A DNA stretch of 64,000 bases from Rhizobium gallicum bv. gallicum R602sp. Its GTDB lineage: Bacteria; Pseudomonadota; Alphaproteobacteria; Rhizobiales; Rhizobiaceae. The stretch spans positions 2,299,501-2,363,500 of the forward strand of contig NZ_CP006877.1 of NCBI RefSeq assembly GCF_000816845.1. Direction: 5' to 3'. Position 1 is the stretch's first letter; each line of letters starts with the position of its first letter. A program made the translations under genes and the position numbers. The notes below the pieces were generated by a model. It was not told where the DNA came from, did no database searches, and was given only the letters and a program-made list of their open reading frames with translations. Of this stretch, positions 25,227-33,778 are shown piece after piece.

Positions 25227-26138
25227 ATGACGACCCATCATTTTGTCGCCACTTCATTTCACAATGTCATCGGGACAATACCCGCCGCGCTGAAGGTGGC
25301 AAGCGGCGATATCGTCATCACCCGCACAATCGACGCGGCGGGTTATGATGAGGAAGACGTCCAGCGCGCGACCGGTCCGAATCCAATGATCGGTCCGATT
25401 TTCGTTGAAGGTGCCGAGCCCGGAGATTCGCTCAGAGTTGAAATTCTGGAAATGACACCTACTAGAGATATTGGCTTCACGCGAAGTGTTGTGGCGGCGA
25501 ACGTTATTGATCCCGAAACAGTTCGCGATCTTCCGAGGTCTGATAAGACGCTTTGGGAAATCGATCGGCAGGCGATGACCGTGAGACTGAAAGAACCGGT
25601 TGCGGGCATCGAAAACTTGGTTCTACCTCTGTCACCCATGGTTGGGTGCTTCGGTGTTGCCCCCAGTCTCGGTCAGGCAATCTCGACTGCGACAAGCGGC
25701 GAGCACGGTGGGAATATGGACTATCGCGTCTTCGGTCCAGGGACGACAGTCTGGTTTCCCATATTCTCTCCCGGCGCTCTGTTCTTCCTCGGCGATTGTC
25801 ACGCGATCCAAGGCGATGGTGAAATCGTCGGCACTGGCGTTGAAACGACCTTTGAGGTGACCGTGAGGCTATCAGTCGAAAAGGCCAAGCCGATGTCGTG
25901 GCCGAGGGCTGAAACAGCGGACGACATCATCACGGTTGGAAACGCAAGGCCGTTGGATCAGGCGCTGCAGCACGCAACGACCGAAATGCTGACTGTCCTA
26001 ATCACGGACTATAAACTGACGAGAGTAGCGGCGAGTCACCTCCTCGGCCAGGTCGTCCGATACGATATCGGCAACGTGTTTGATCCTGCCTATACGGTCG
26101 CCTGCCGGGTCGCGAAGAAGTGGCTTCCGTCTCGTTGA
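25227..26138 (+). CDS. Acetamidase/formamidase family protein
   Basis: Protein of 303 residues of the FmdA/AmdA family, which hydrolyses formamide, acetamide or related amides to ammonia and the acid. The family features are GPIFVEGAEPGDSLRVEIL near residue 57, the Gly-rich GEHGGNMDYR and LGDCHAIQGDGEIVGTGVE near residues 190-205. Length fits the short form of the family. Metabolic gene with no clear tie to the defence genes around it; it may be a passenger of an earlier insertion. The start at 25227 overlaps an upstream frame fragment. Confidence 0.88.
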   Translation: MTTHHFVATSFHNVIGTIPAALKVASGDIVITRTIDAAGYDEEDVQRATGPNPMIGPIFVEGAEPGDSLRVEILEMTPTRDIGFTRSVVAANVIDPETVRDLPRSDKTLWEIDRQAMTVRLKEPVAGIENLVLPLSPMVGCFGVAPSLGQAISTATSGEHGGNMDYRVFGPGTTVWFPIFSPGALFFLGDCHAIQGDGEIVGTGVETTFEVTVRLSVEKAKPMSWPRAETADDIITVGNARPLDQALQHATTEMLTVLITDYKLTRVAASHLLGQVVRYDIGNVFDPAYTVACRVAKKWLPSR

Positions 26139-26368
26139 GTGACCCTGCGAGCTATGCTGCGCCCCACGCTACAAAATGGTGACCCATTCCCAATGCAAGT
26201 GACTTACAGGCAAACGGTGGCGCTCTGCCCACATTGAAAGAAGGCCCCGTACGCCTTCCAGTGCGGTCGTGGTTCGTTAGACTTTTTTTGCCGCGCTCAA
26301 TCGCCCTCTTGCAAAATCAACCTCGAGTGGCTTTAGAAAGACTTGGGTTGAGATTGAGGAAAACAGTC

Positions 26369-28060
26369 GTGGTGAAGCTCAGGTCCGAAGCGGCGCGGCA
26401 TCGAAAATTCTTGGATTACGGCTACTTCGCGCCGGAACTCCCCCCATGCTTCTCGTCACGGGGTTTCGGCGCGAAGGGAGCTTCGCTGCTTAAACAGATA
26501 AGGAAGCTGCCGAGGGTTAAAGGGAGGCCGGCCTATCAAAGGTTCGTGTCCGAAAAGGCGACTTTTTACTATCCTCGCTTCAACAACACCGATCGTCTTC
26601 ACTCGGTGGTCAATCCGATCTCGCACCTGTTTACATCTGCCCTGATCGCCAAACACTACAGGGAGCTTCGGGACGTCGAGCGGGAATCCAGCTACTCCCT
26701 GTCGGCATCGTTCTTCGATTGGAACGGGCAGCGGGCGCTGCGCCGACCCGTCTTTGCCAAGCGCGACGAGTTCACATCCCAGTTGTCGCCGCGGTTCGAA
26801 TACACTGTCACCACCGATGTGCGGGCGTTCTACCATTCCGTATATACGGGCTCGATCCCGTGGGCCGTCCATGGAAAAAGCGCAAACACAAAGATCAGGC
26901 CGGCGCTTTTTGGCAACCAACTCAGTCTCCTCATCCGCAATGCGCAAGGCGGCCAGACAACCGGTCTTCCCGTCGGCCCGGACACTTCGAGAATCCTCGC
27001 CGAGGTGGTCGCCTCCAGGATAGACAGCGGAATCGATGGCATCCTGCAAATGAAGAAAGGCGACGCGGCTAGGTTCGTCGATGATTTCACATTTGGCTGC
27101 AACTCCGTTGAGGAAGGCCACCGGATAATCGCAGAGGTCAGGCGTGCCGCGGCGGAATTCGAACTTGATATTGGTAAAGAGAAGACGACGATCGAGCCGA
27201 CTAACCATCTCGCCTATGTCGGCTGGCAAGACTACATGAAATCACATCTGCCGGGGAAAAAGCCGGACAAGGCTTCGTTCGAACGCTTTTTTTACGTCGT
27301 CCACGACATGACAAAGCGTCACACCAACCTGAACATCGAGAAGTTCGCGATGTCGAGTTGCCGGACAGCCTTCGTGGAAAGCGAGGACTGGGACTTTCTC
27401 CAAGAGCACATCGTGTCATCGTACCGAAGGAACTCCACCTTGGTAGATACGCTCGTCGAAGCCATCCTACTCCGTCACGAAGCGCGGGGCGATCTCAATA
27501 TGTCCGCGCTGTCGGATTTCATAGCGGCACGCTTGCCGATGCTGGGTGCGAACCAGAGGACCGGCGAGATTCTCTGGCTGCTTTATTTGGCATGTGCGCT
27601 GGACATCAAGATTAAGGCAGAGGCGCTCTCGATGTGCCTGAGGATGCCGAACCCAATGATCGCGACGCTCGTGACGCATGCGGAAACCCAAGGACTGGTA
27701 GAAGGCGCGATCGATAGGACCTACTGGCAGTCTTACGCAAACGCGGAAGGACTGCGCTCGAACATGTTTCTCTTTGCGTACGAGGCCGCCAAAAACGAGT
27801 GGGAAGAAGATGTCACGTATTGCGAAGACGATGATTTCTACGGGCTTTTTTTCGATGCCGAATTGTCCTTCTTCGACATTACGCATGGTAGAAAGGACCT
27901 CTCCCAGGTATTGACAGAGAGGGAAAGGGAAAACCGCCTATCACGTTTACTGGCCTCCCGGACCGCCCCGAACGAATTCACCCTCGACCCCGACGACGAG
28001 TTCGACGACACGGATTTCGATGACTTCGAAATTCGACATGTTGATCCCGACATTTATTAG
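26369..28060 (+). CDS. Reverse transcriptase of the defence (DRT/UG, Abi-like) type
   Basis: Protein of 563 residues from GTG 26369. The N-terminus FLDYGYFAPELPPCF is typical of defence-associated reverse transcriptases. Motif A is VTTDVRAFYHSVYTGSIPW near residue 147, motif B GLPVGPDTSRILAEVV, and the catalytic motif C is ARFVDDFTFG near residue 235 (FVDD in place of the usual YADD). A long helical C-terminal domain (about 250 residues) with an acidic end follows. The frame is open to 26234, but GTG 26369 has TGAGGA eight bases upstream and begins where conserved sequence starts. No maturase or retron msr/msd is evident. The next gene, nine bases on, encodes a SLATT-like membrane protein. 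Confidence 0.88.
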   Translation: MVKLRSEAARHRKFLDYGYFAPELPPCFSSRGFGAKGASLLKQIRKLPRVKGRPAYQRFVSEKATFYYPRFNNTDRLHSVVNPISHLFTSALIAKHYRELRDVERESSYSLSASFFDWNGQRALRRPVFAKRDEFTSQLSPRFEYTVTTDVRAFYHSVYTGSIPWAVHGKSANTKIRPALFGNQLSLLIRNAQGGQTTGLPVGPDTSRILAEVVASRIDSGIDGILQMKKGDAARFVDDFTFGCNSVEEGHRIIAEVRRAAAEFELDIGKEKTTIEPTNHLAYVGWQDYMKSHLPGKKPDKASFERFFYVVHDMTKRHTNLNIEKFAMSSCRTAFVESEDWDFLQEHIVSSYRRNSTLVDTLVEAILLRHEARGDLNMSALSDFIAARLPMLGANQRTGEILWLLYLACALDIKIKAEALSMCLRMPNPMIATLVTHAETQGLVEGAIDRTYWQSYANAEGLRSNMFLFAYEAAKNEWEEDVTYCEDDDFYGLFFDAELSFFDITHGRKDLSQVLTERERENRLSRLLASRTAPNEFTLDPDDEFDDTDFDDFEIRHVDPDIY

Positions 28061-28069
28061 ACCAGAACA

Positions 28070-28741
28070 ATGAACATCAATCCAACAAGCACCTTTTCAA
28101 GTTCCCCTATGCCAACCACGAAAACCCTAGAATACTACCAGTACCTGACGGATCACGTGATCGCCGGAACCAGAGGCGCTAGGTTCACCGCTGCGAGGCT
28201 CTTGATCCTCAAGGAGCGTGCCAGCCTTCTCATCCAGTCGGTCCTCGCCGTTCTGCTTATCTGGGTCTCGGTGATCCTGCTGGCATACCCGGGCATCGAC
28301 GAAACCCTCACCCGCAAGCTGGGTATCGTCTCAACGATGTCGTCCGTCGCCATCCTGGCAATCACGTTATTCGAGTATGCTCTCGGGCGCGGGCTGCTTG
28401 CCGCAAAGCTTCATGACAGCTCGCTCAGGGCCACTGCGCTTATGCGAAAGCTGGAACGGGAACTGGCAAACCCGCAGCCGTCGCTGGCGGTATTGGAGCA
28501 AGCAGCCGAAGAATTCGAACAGGAAAACATCTTGACGAACGTGAACCATTCGGCGGTGGATTTCACGTTGCACAAATACTCGCGCGCCAAGTCCGAATCC
28601 GGAATCGCCAATTTCTTCTATAGCGCGAGGAGCTTCGTTGCGCAGGCGATCGTGATAGCACTCTCGGTATCGCCAGGCCTCCTCACCCTCATCGTCATCA
28701 TCTACCAGGCCCGGCACCTTCCGTTCCTGGGGGTGCAGTAG
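28070..28741 (+). CDS. SLATT-domain-like membrane protein paired with the RT
   Basis: Protein of 223 residues. A TRGARFTAARLLILKERAS segment precedes two close hydrophobic helices (LLIQSVLAVLLIWVSVILLA and TMSSVAILAITLFEYALG), then a helical cytoplasmic part and a third hydrophobic stretch near the C-terminus. This is the plan of SLATT proteins, predicted pore-forming effectors of nucleotide- and RT-based anti-phage systems; from memory, the SLATT_5 family is the one coupled to reverse transcriptases. It starts nine bases after the RT stop, so the two form one unit, RT as sensor and this as membrane-damaging effector. Function is inferred from family. Confidence 0.75.
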   Translation: MNINPTSTFSSSPMPTTKTLEYYQYLTDHVIAGTRGARFTAARLLILKERASLLIQSVLAVLLIWVSVILLAYPGIDETLTRKLGIVSTMSSVAILAITLFEYALGRGLLAAKLHDSSLRATALMRKLERELANPQPSLAVLEQAAEEFEQENILTNVNHSAVDFTLHKYSRAKSESGIANFFYSARSFVAQAIVIALSVSPGLLTLIVIIYQARHLPFLGVQ

Positions 28742-28773
28742 GCTACAAGCCCGACTCACGTCTCTGAATAGAC

Positions 28774-28803
28774 GGGGTCCGCCAGCCATCGCCAGCGGAC
28801 CCC
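28774..28803. terminator. Hairpin between RT-SLATT unit and a convergent small gene
   Basis: Perfect 9-base stem (GGGGTCCGC / GCGGACCCC) with a 12-base loop, 33 bases after the SLATT stop and 7 bases beyond the stop of the convergent small gene. Probably a bidirectional terminator. Confidence 0.65.
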
Positions 28804-28809
28804 ACTGCC

Positions 28810-28980
28810 TTACTTATTTTGAAGGCGGCGCATGGCGGCGTTCGCCTCGGCTACGGCCTTCCAACGGGCACCGGTCACTTCACCGGAAACGATCGGGGCC
28901 TTGCTTTTCTCGGCGACAATCCACTCCCAGCGGTTATAGCCGCGGGCGTAAATATGCATCCCCGAGGTTAAAAGGATCAT
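28810..28980 (-). CDS. Small conserved-looking protein, 56 residues
   Basis: Frame from ATG 28980: MHIYARGYNRWEWIVAEKSK, then KAPIVSGEVTGARWKAVAEA and NAAMRRLQNK. The amphipathic, biased composition and clean end at a hairpin suggest a real small gene. It resembles short hypothetical proteins scattered in rhizobial genomes, but I can assign no function. The start may instead be the internal ATG seven codons on. Confidence 0.5.
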   Translation of the reverse strand: MILLTSGMHIYARGYNRWEWIVAEKSKAPIVSGEVTGARWKAVAEANAAMRRLQNK

Positions 28981-29501
28981 AGGTTCTCATAGGAACTCCT
29001 TTCGAGGGTTGCAATTCCCAAGAGGAGTCGGTTCACCGATAGCCCCGCTTGGGGCTCTTCCCGGTTAACCTCTTTTGAGGACGTGACAACGACGATGGCG
29101 TCGATGCTGGCGACATGGTCGCCATGAAAAAGCGCCTCCCTCTGCGTCGATACGGATGGCGTGTCAACGGCAGATATCGAGAAGCAGACCGCTGATGGAC
29201 TCGGCATATCCTGTTCGACTTCCGGTGCCAAATCGGAACGCCCAAGTGAAAGGCCTGCGGTGTCCTGCTAGCGCTTTGGCCCTGTTGGATGAATCAAACC
29301 TGCCACTTGCCGTCTGATGTTTCGACGGTGAGGCCGGCGGGTCGGGGAATATTGGCGCTATTCCCTCCCCACAGAAGCAACACGGGCCCCACTCGACATC
29401 TTCCTGCTCGTCGATCATTTTTCTTCACCAAGCTCATAGAACACACGACTGGTTGCTGGGTTTGGGTCTGGTCGGCTGGCGCGCTCGCGCGAGGAGGTAT
29501 C
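28981..29501. other. Gap without recognised gene
   Basis: About 520 bases with only short, unconvincing frames. It must contain the promoters of the genes on either side. Confidence 0.5.
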
Positions 29502-29945
29502 ATGCCACGAGGGAAGCAGAAGCCGCGCCGCGCATTCGCCCTGCCGGAGATCGAGGTCGGTGACTGGCATGGGGAGTTCGCTGGTCCCCCCTCAGGCAAC
29601 ATCGGTCAGCACATACAGCCGGGTCCGCCCATCATGGTCGTAGAGTTTACCTACTTGATCCTCGGAGCGGTGGTCATTTCGCCGATCAGCAAGTTCCAGT
29701 GGCCAGCAGCGGTCTCCTTCTGGGTCCGAACGCCGTTAACACCCGAAAGAGTCGAAGCTGGCCTTATGTTTAAATCCGATGAAATTCCGTCTGTGAATGT
29801 CAGCTTCGAAGTCACGCGGCAGCAGTTCACCGAGACCTGCTGGCTGTGCAGAGAAAAATTGCTAAAGGATTTTCATTTCCGAATTGGGCCTGGGACAGAT
29901 GATCATTGGCCGCTGGAGAGCTGGGGAGCTAGTTTTCGGCTTTGA
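29502..29945 (+). CDS. Unknown protein of 147 residues
   Basis: Starts at an ATG with a very good GAGGAGGT four bases upstream. The sequence has a basic N-terminus (MPRGKQKPRRAF), then FPEVE-like FALPEIEVGDWHGEF and a hydrophobic stretch VVEFTYLILGAVVISP that may be a membrane helix or buried strand, and a CWLC near residue 122. No family recognised. It is followed after 116 bases by another unknown gene on the same strand. Confidence 0.55.
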   Translation: MPRGKQKPRRAFALPEIEVGDWHGEFAGPPSGNIGQHIQPGPPIMVVEFTYLILGAVVISPISKFQWPAAVSFWVRTPLTPERVEAGLMFKSDEIPSVNVSFEVTRQQFTETCWLCREKLLKDFHFRIGPGTDDHWPLESWGASFRL

Positions 29946-30061
29946 TTGACCGCGATGTCAGACGCCTCGCCAAAGAAGTCGCCGTGAGCCCCCATGCCAA
30001 ACCGACATACTCATGGTTAGCGTCGTTCCCGTTCCCATTCGCCAAGTGAGAGAAAAAACCA

Positions 30062-30802
30062 ATGCTTGAAGACGACCGGATATGGCATGTACGAGATTTG
30101 GTGAAGGAGCACGTTTCAAGCCCATCGCTGCGGCACATTCGGGACCCAGCTGCAATACTTTCGATCTCGCGTCGGATTCTGAAGAAAATCGATCGCGGCA
30201 CCGGAATTTGGCAGAAGTGGGAGGGAGAACGCGAGGTCCTCATAAAATCGGCCGTCGGATGTTGGATTCCAACTGACAGACTCAGGGACTATCTGAATCT
30301 CTTTTCCGGTCCGAAGCTCACTTCCACGGACGTTGCGCAACGGATGAAGGCCATCGAAGAAGAACCTTATACTTCGTACCCAAACGATGACCTACGTGAG
30401 GGATGTCTGGCGATCTACAATGAAGAAACCGCGCTTGGAACAGAGCTGCCGGCAATTATCGGCCGTATCGCCGATTTCGTTTTAGAGGAGGAGCGTTTAC
30501 GCGTTGAGTGCGAGCAGCGCTACAAGCAGGCGCGCCTTGAAGAGCAGGACGCCGCCGAAGCTAGATTGATGGCTGGAGCGGATTGTAAATGGACCCAGTT
30601 GCGAGGAGCGCCTCACGTTTATTGTCGAACCAACGGACGTACCTACCGGCTTTCGCCGACAGCCGATAAAAAATGGGAGCTTTTCCGGGTAGACAGGCCG
30701 TCGCCGGACGACAAGGGTGAATATATCGGTCGATACGGTGGCCGTGGTAACGCGACAAAAGTCGTCGCTGAGATAGCATATCAGGCGGAGCACCGGCGCT
30801 AG
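30062..30802 (+). CDS. Unknown protein of 246 residues
   Basis: The N-terminal two thirds is helical (SISRRILKKIDRGTGIWQKW, then DRLRDYLNLFSG). A coiled coil follows (VLEEERLRVECEQRYKQARL) and the end is a small beta-rich domain (APHVYCRTNGRTYRLSP, then KWELFRVDRPS and GEYIGRYGGRG). The C-terminal piece looks like a small nucleic-acid or protein-binding fold. I do not recognise the family. It converges with the two-gene GHKL module, separated by a strong hairpin. Confidence 0.6.
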   Translation: MLEDDRIWHVRDLVKEHVSSPSLRHIRDPAAILSISRRILKKIDRGTGIWQKWEGEREVLIKSAVGCWIPTDRLRDYLNLFSGPKLTSTDVAQRMKAIEEEPYTSYPNDDLREGCLAIYNEETALGTELPAIIGRIADFVLEEERLRVECEQRYKQARLEEQDAAEARLMAGADCKWTQLRGAPHVYCRTNGRTYRLSPTADKKWELFRVDRPSPDDKGEYIGRYGGRGNATKVVAEIAYQAEHRR

Positions 30803-30820
30803 GGGCGAAACCGGTGCTTT

Positions 30821-30861
30821 AGTTGCAGGTGTCGCCGGTGCGACCGGCAACACCTGCAACT
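30821..30861. terminator. Strong bidirectional hairpin
   Basis: Outer 12-base perfect stem (AGTTGCAGGTGT / ACACCTGCAACT) with a nested 5-base stem CCGGT / ACCGG inside the loop. It lies between two convergent genes (ends 30802 and 30868). Confidence 0.75.
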
Positions 30862-30867
30862 TCGATC

Positions 30868-31302
30868 TCAAATACGTGGGAAGGTGTCGGCACGAACCTT
30901 CCGATAAGCGTTCGATGAGCGGATTCTCGAAAGCCGCGTCCGTTCCGCTCCCGTCGTCGGACGCTGTCTTACGGTCGTTTCCCTCCCTATTAAGACAAGC
31001 CGGTCTCCGGCCGGAATTCCCGTACAAAAAGCAGTCCAAGCGTCTCTCCAGATCAGCGCCTGCTCCGGATCGGGCACATCCCCTGGTTCAAACGCCTGCG
31101 GAGTCAGCACACGAGCGAGCTGCCGATCGCGTTCCTTGCGGGCCGCCGACCTCACGGCACGCTCAACGTCTTCGGCGTCGCCGACGGTGTCGACGATGCG
31201 ATCAAGCCGCACGTCGTATGCATCGGAACGATTAATTGATGTTGCTCGGCTCGCTGCCGCCTGGATGCGGGCGTACTCCGCCCATTGAACGTCTTCGTCC
31301 AT
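30868..31302 (-). CDS. Small partner of the GHKL ATPase, sigma-factor-like
   Basis: Protein of 144 residues, almost all helix (VQWAEYARIQAAASRATS, VERAVRSAARKERDRQLARV, DRLVLIGRETTVRQRPTTG). The arrangement vaguely resembles an RNA-polymerase sigma or HTH protein, but this is only an impression. AAGGAGA precedes the ATG by five bases. It has its own leader, nearly identical to the leader of the ATPase gene 121 bases upstream, which suggests common control. Its job is probably linked to the ATPase. Confidence 0.6.
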   Translation of the reverse strand: MDEDVQWAEYARIQAAASRATSINRSDAYDVRLDRIVDTVGDAEDVERAVRSAARKERDRQLARVLTPQAFEPGDVPDPEQALIWRDAWTAFCTGIPAGDRLVLIGRETTVRQRPTTGAERTRLSRIRSSNAYRKVRADTFPRI

Positions 31303-31307
31303 TCTAT

Positions 31308-31343
31308 GTCTCCTTTGTGAACCGCCGCTGTGGCGATCTTCGA
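31308..31343 (-). promoter_or_regulatory. Duplicated 5' leader, copy 1
   Basis: Untranslated leader of the 144-residue gene. About 31 of 36 bases match the leader at 33321-33357, including CGCCACAGCGGCGG and the ribosome site. Confidence 0.6.
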
Positions 31344-31422
31344 ATAAGCCCGGACCCGAGAAGGACGGCTTTGAAGGACGCTATGCCTTCAAGACCATCT
31401 CGGAGCCGAACAGCCCTTAATA

Positions 31423-33315
31423 TCAGCTTTCAAGTTGTGTTGCGAATGCTTCCGACCATTCCCTGCGCATTTTGTCGAACAACTTTGTGCGCTCGGGGTC
31501 GCTCCGCCCCATTAAGGATTGTGTTCGAGCCAACGAGAACAGAAGCAATTGCAGTCCGACCATCACGTCACTTGCGCCGGAAAATGCCGATGCGTCTTCG
31601 TCGCCTTCGCTCTCGGGAGTGGCAGCGATCGCGGCTTCCGACAGAGGTTTGTACACACGATCGTAAAAGGGATGCGCCGTGTTGATCGTCAAGATTACCC
31701 GAGCAGCTTTGTATTCTACGTGGTAGAACGGCCAAAACGGATCATGGGTATACTTCGTCAGGTATGTCGATCCTTCGACGCGCGCGATTGATGCCTCTTC
31801 GGACTCACCCTCACGGCGAACCGACGCCGCAAGTTCTCGAATCTGGATTTGCAGGGCGGCACGCTCGTCTTCAGTTACCGGGTTGGGAACTTCGAATCGG
31901 TCAGACTGAACCTCCTCAGCCTCGTTAGCTTTTCGCTCCGCCGCAGAGACGCCGCTTCGATTATTGGCAGCGGCGTTCGTGTTCTGAAACCTGCGGATAC
32001 GATCTCTCACCGCGCCGACTTCGTTTCCGATGGCCTTCGAAATTTCGTCAAGGACGTAGGGTTTCGGACGAACGCCCTGCTTGTTGGACGACAGGCCCAT
32101 TGCTTCGTCCAAGTCACCAGAGAAGTCGATCTGGACCCTGAACCAGTTCAAGTCGCCATGCCGCCGCGCAATCTCCGTCATTACGCCGGCGAACATCTCG
32201 CGGTCGTTGCGGAGAATGGTCACGTTGTGATCATCATAGAGTCGAAGCGAGTTCTTGCGTACCGACCGCGGAAGCTGGCTCCAGTCTTCGATGGGCAGCT
32301 CGTAGAGCCGGATGCTGAGATTACCCTTTTCACCACCTGGAAATCGCTCGATAGCAACGGTCTTGGCCACGACAAGGCGCGATTTCGTTTCCGTAAGGCC
32401 ATCAATCTGAACGTGGCGAGAATTCTGAGACCAATAGGTCGGGTCAAATGACTCCACGACCTTGTTGTTCACCCAGATTTTCAGGCCATTGTCGATGAAC
32501 CTTCGGTAAATGCGACCAATGTCTTTCATCGCCCGTTCGGCCAAGGTTCGTGCCTTCCGAGCATCGACACGATCGCAATCAGGAACGTAAACGAGGGTCC
32601 CCGAATTGCCCAAAGCTTCGAAAACCTCCTCCTCAGTATGAGCCACAAGCTGCTGATCATCTCGGTTAGGCCAAATCATGGGCTTGCAGAGAATCGAAGC
32701 AACCTCAGTGGGAAGATCATCGACCGCCTCCGGGTCCTCCATCTCGATCATGTTAAGTCGGGATTTTCCGACTTCATCGACGTCCAGCGTCAGCCGGTAG
32801 ATGTCGTTCTCACTTTCCCAGCTATAGACGTCGAAGGATGGTGCCATGCTAAGCGCGGCGGTCTTCATACCCATGCCGTAACGCCCGATCCCAGTTCGCT
32901 TTTCGTAATTCAAGGAACCGCCGAAAGACATCGCGAGCTTGAGAACATTCGGGCTCATCCCCTTCCCGTCATCGAGGACGGCGACGTCAATATTGTAATC
33001 GCCCTTTCCGCCGGCCTGGCGAAAGAATACGCGAACGTTGCTCGCTCCCCACTGAATAGAGTTGTCGATGATTTCGCAAAGCGCTGACGTCGTGGATGAA
33101 TAGCCCTGATCTCGGAGACTGCGAATGAGGGTCTGGCCGAAAAACATCGGTACTTTCGCCCCATCCTTCAGCACGCGGTTCATGACGGCTCGTCCGCCGC
33201 GAGGAGCGCTGTCGCCCCAGGTCGCGACATCGGCGGCAGCCTGGATATCAGTTTCGATCGGTTCTACGCCATCGACTTCGGCGAGTTCGTTATTTTCGGG
33301 AGAATCGGTATTCAA
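31423..33315 (-). CDS. GHKL (Hsp90/MORC-like) ATPase
   Basis: Protein of about 630 residues. A Bergerat ATP-binding fold is clear: N box ALCEIIDNSIQWGASN near residue 75, G1 box VLDDGKGMSPN near residue 105, G2 box GIGRYGMGMKTAALSMAPS near residue 132. A second, S5-like domain and a variable C-terminus follow. GHKL ATPases of this sort (MORC-, MutL- or Hsp90-like) work as ATP-driven clamps; several occur in anti-phage islands. TTG 33315 was chosen because AAAGGAGA lies seven bases upstream; the longer frame crosses the duplicated leader. The neighbour downstream shares that leader. Confidence 0.8.
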   Translation of the reverse strand: MNTDSPENNELAEVDGVEPIETDIQAAADVATWGDSAPRGGRAVMNRVLKDGAKVPMFFGQTLIRSLRDQGYSSTTSALCEIIDNSIQWGASNVRVFFRQAGGKGDYNIDVAVLDDGKGMSPNVLKLAMSFGGSLNYEKRTGIGRYGMGMKTAALSMAPSFDVYSWESENDIYRLTLDVDEVGKSRLNMIEMEDPEAVDDLPTEVASILCKPMIWPNRDDQQLVAHTEEEVFEALGNSGTLVYVPDCDRVDARKARTLAERAMKDIGRIYRRFIDNGLKIWVNNKVVESFDPTYWSQNSRHVQIDGLTETKSRLVVAKTVAIERFPGGEKGNLSIRLYELPIEDWSQLPRSVRKNSLRLYDDHNVTILRNDREMFAGVMTEIARRHGDLNWFRVQIDFSGDLDEAMGLSSNKQGVRPKPYVLDEISKAIGNEVGAVRDRIRRFQNTNAAANNRSGVSAAERKANEAEEVQSDRFEVPNPVTEDERAALQIQIRELAASVRREGESEEASIARVEGSTYLTKYTHDPFWPFYHVEYKAARVILTINTAHPFYDRVYKPLSEAAIAATPESEGDEDASAFSGASDVMVGLQLLLFSLARTQSLMGRSDPERTKLFDKMRREWSEAFATQLES

Positions 33316-33320
33316 GACGT

Positions 33321-33357
33321 GTCTCCTTTTTGTTGGCCGCCGCTGTGGCGACCTCGA
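33321..33357 (-). promoter_or_regulatory. Duplicated 5' leader, copy 2
   Basis: Leader of the GHKL ATPase gene, matching 31308-31343. It includes the AAAGGAGA ribosome site and CGCCACAGCGGCGG. Confidence 0.6.
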
Positions 33358-33560
33358 CAATCATAAGGAGATGGGAAGCGAGGTTTGTTACAGTCGATGT
33401 GCAGTAATTTTGCGTATGCGCCATCTATGGCGCTCCTCACACATGGCGAGGTCTTTTCAGGAGACGAACGAACGTCTACGAACGAGTATTTCATTAGAAG
33501 GCTCCATACGTCATGGTGCGCCGTATGCGACGCGTCTTCAGGTTCCACAGGGATTTTGGT

Positions 33561-33643
33561 GGCGGGTGGCTTGAATACCACTTGGAGCTTCTTCGGGCAG
33601 TTTAGGCTGCCTCATTTTCTTAGCCGTGTGGTCCGCCTCACGA
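33561..33643 (+). repeat. 82-base island repeat, copy B
   Basis: Matches 19447-19528 at about 80% with one added base. It lies 246 bases upstream of the GHKL gene and 136 bases before the DUF4238 gene. Confidence 0.7.
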
Positions 33644-33778
33644 CTGATGGGAAGCTAGACGTCTTTCAGATCGAAAGCAATCGGTGTCCGGAGGGGCGAC
33701 TGCCATAGGCGCAAATTGCTGGGGATCGCGTTGAGTTTTGTCGGCGAGTGGCGGTTTTTCGGAGTAGCATTCAGGGCA

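Larger units (their letters stand above)
33316..33778. other. Divergent promoter region with leader and 82-base repeat
   Basis: Between the leftward GHKL gene and the rightward DUF4238 gene. Holds leader copy 2 (33321-33357) and repeat copy B (33561-33643). No gene. Confidence 0.5.

Noticed and set aside
26234..26368. N-terminal extension of the reverse transcriptase
   Set aside because: No ribosome site at TTG 26234; conserved sequence and a ribosome site begin at GTG 26369.
26139..28060. Retron
   Set aside because: No msr/msd-like inverted repeat structure found upstream, and the RT has the defence-type N-terminus and long C-terminus.
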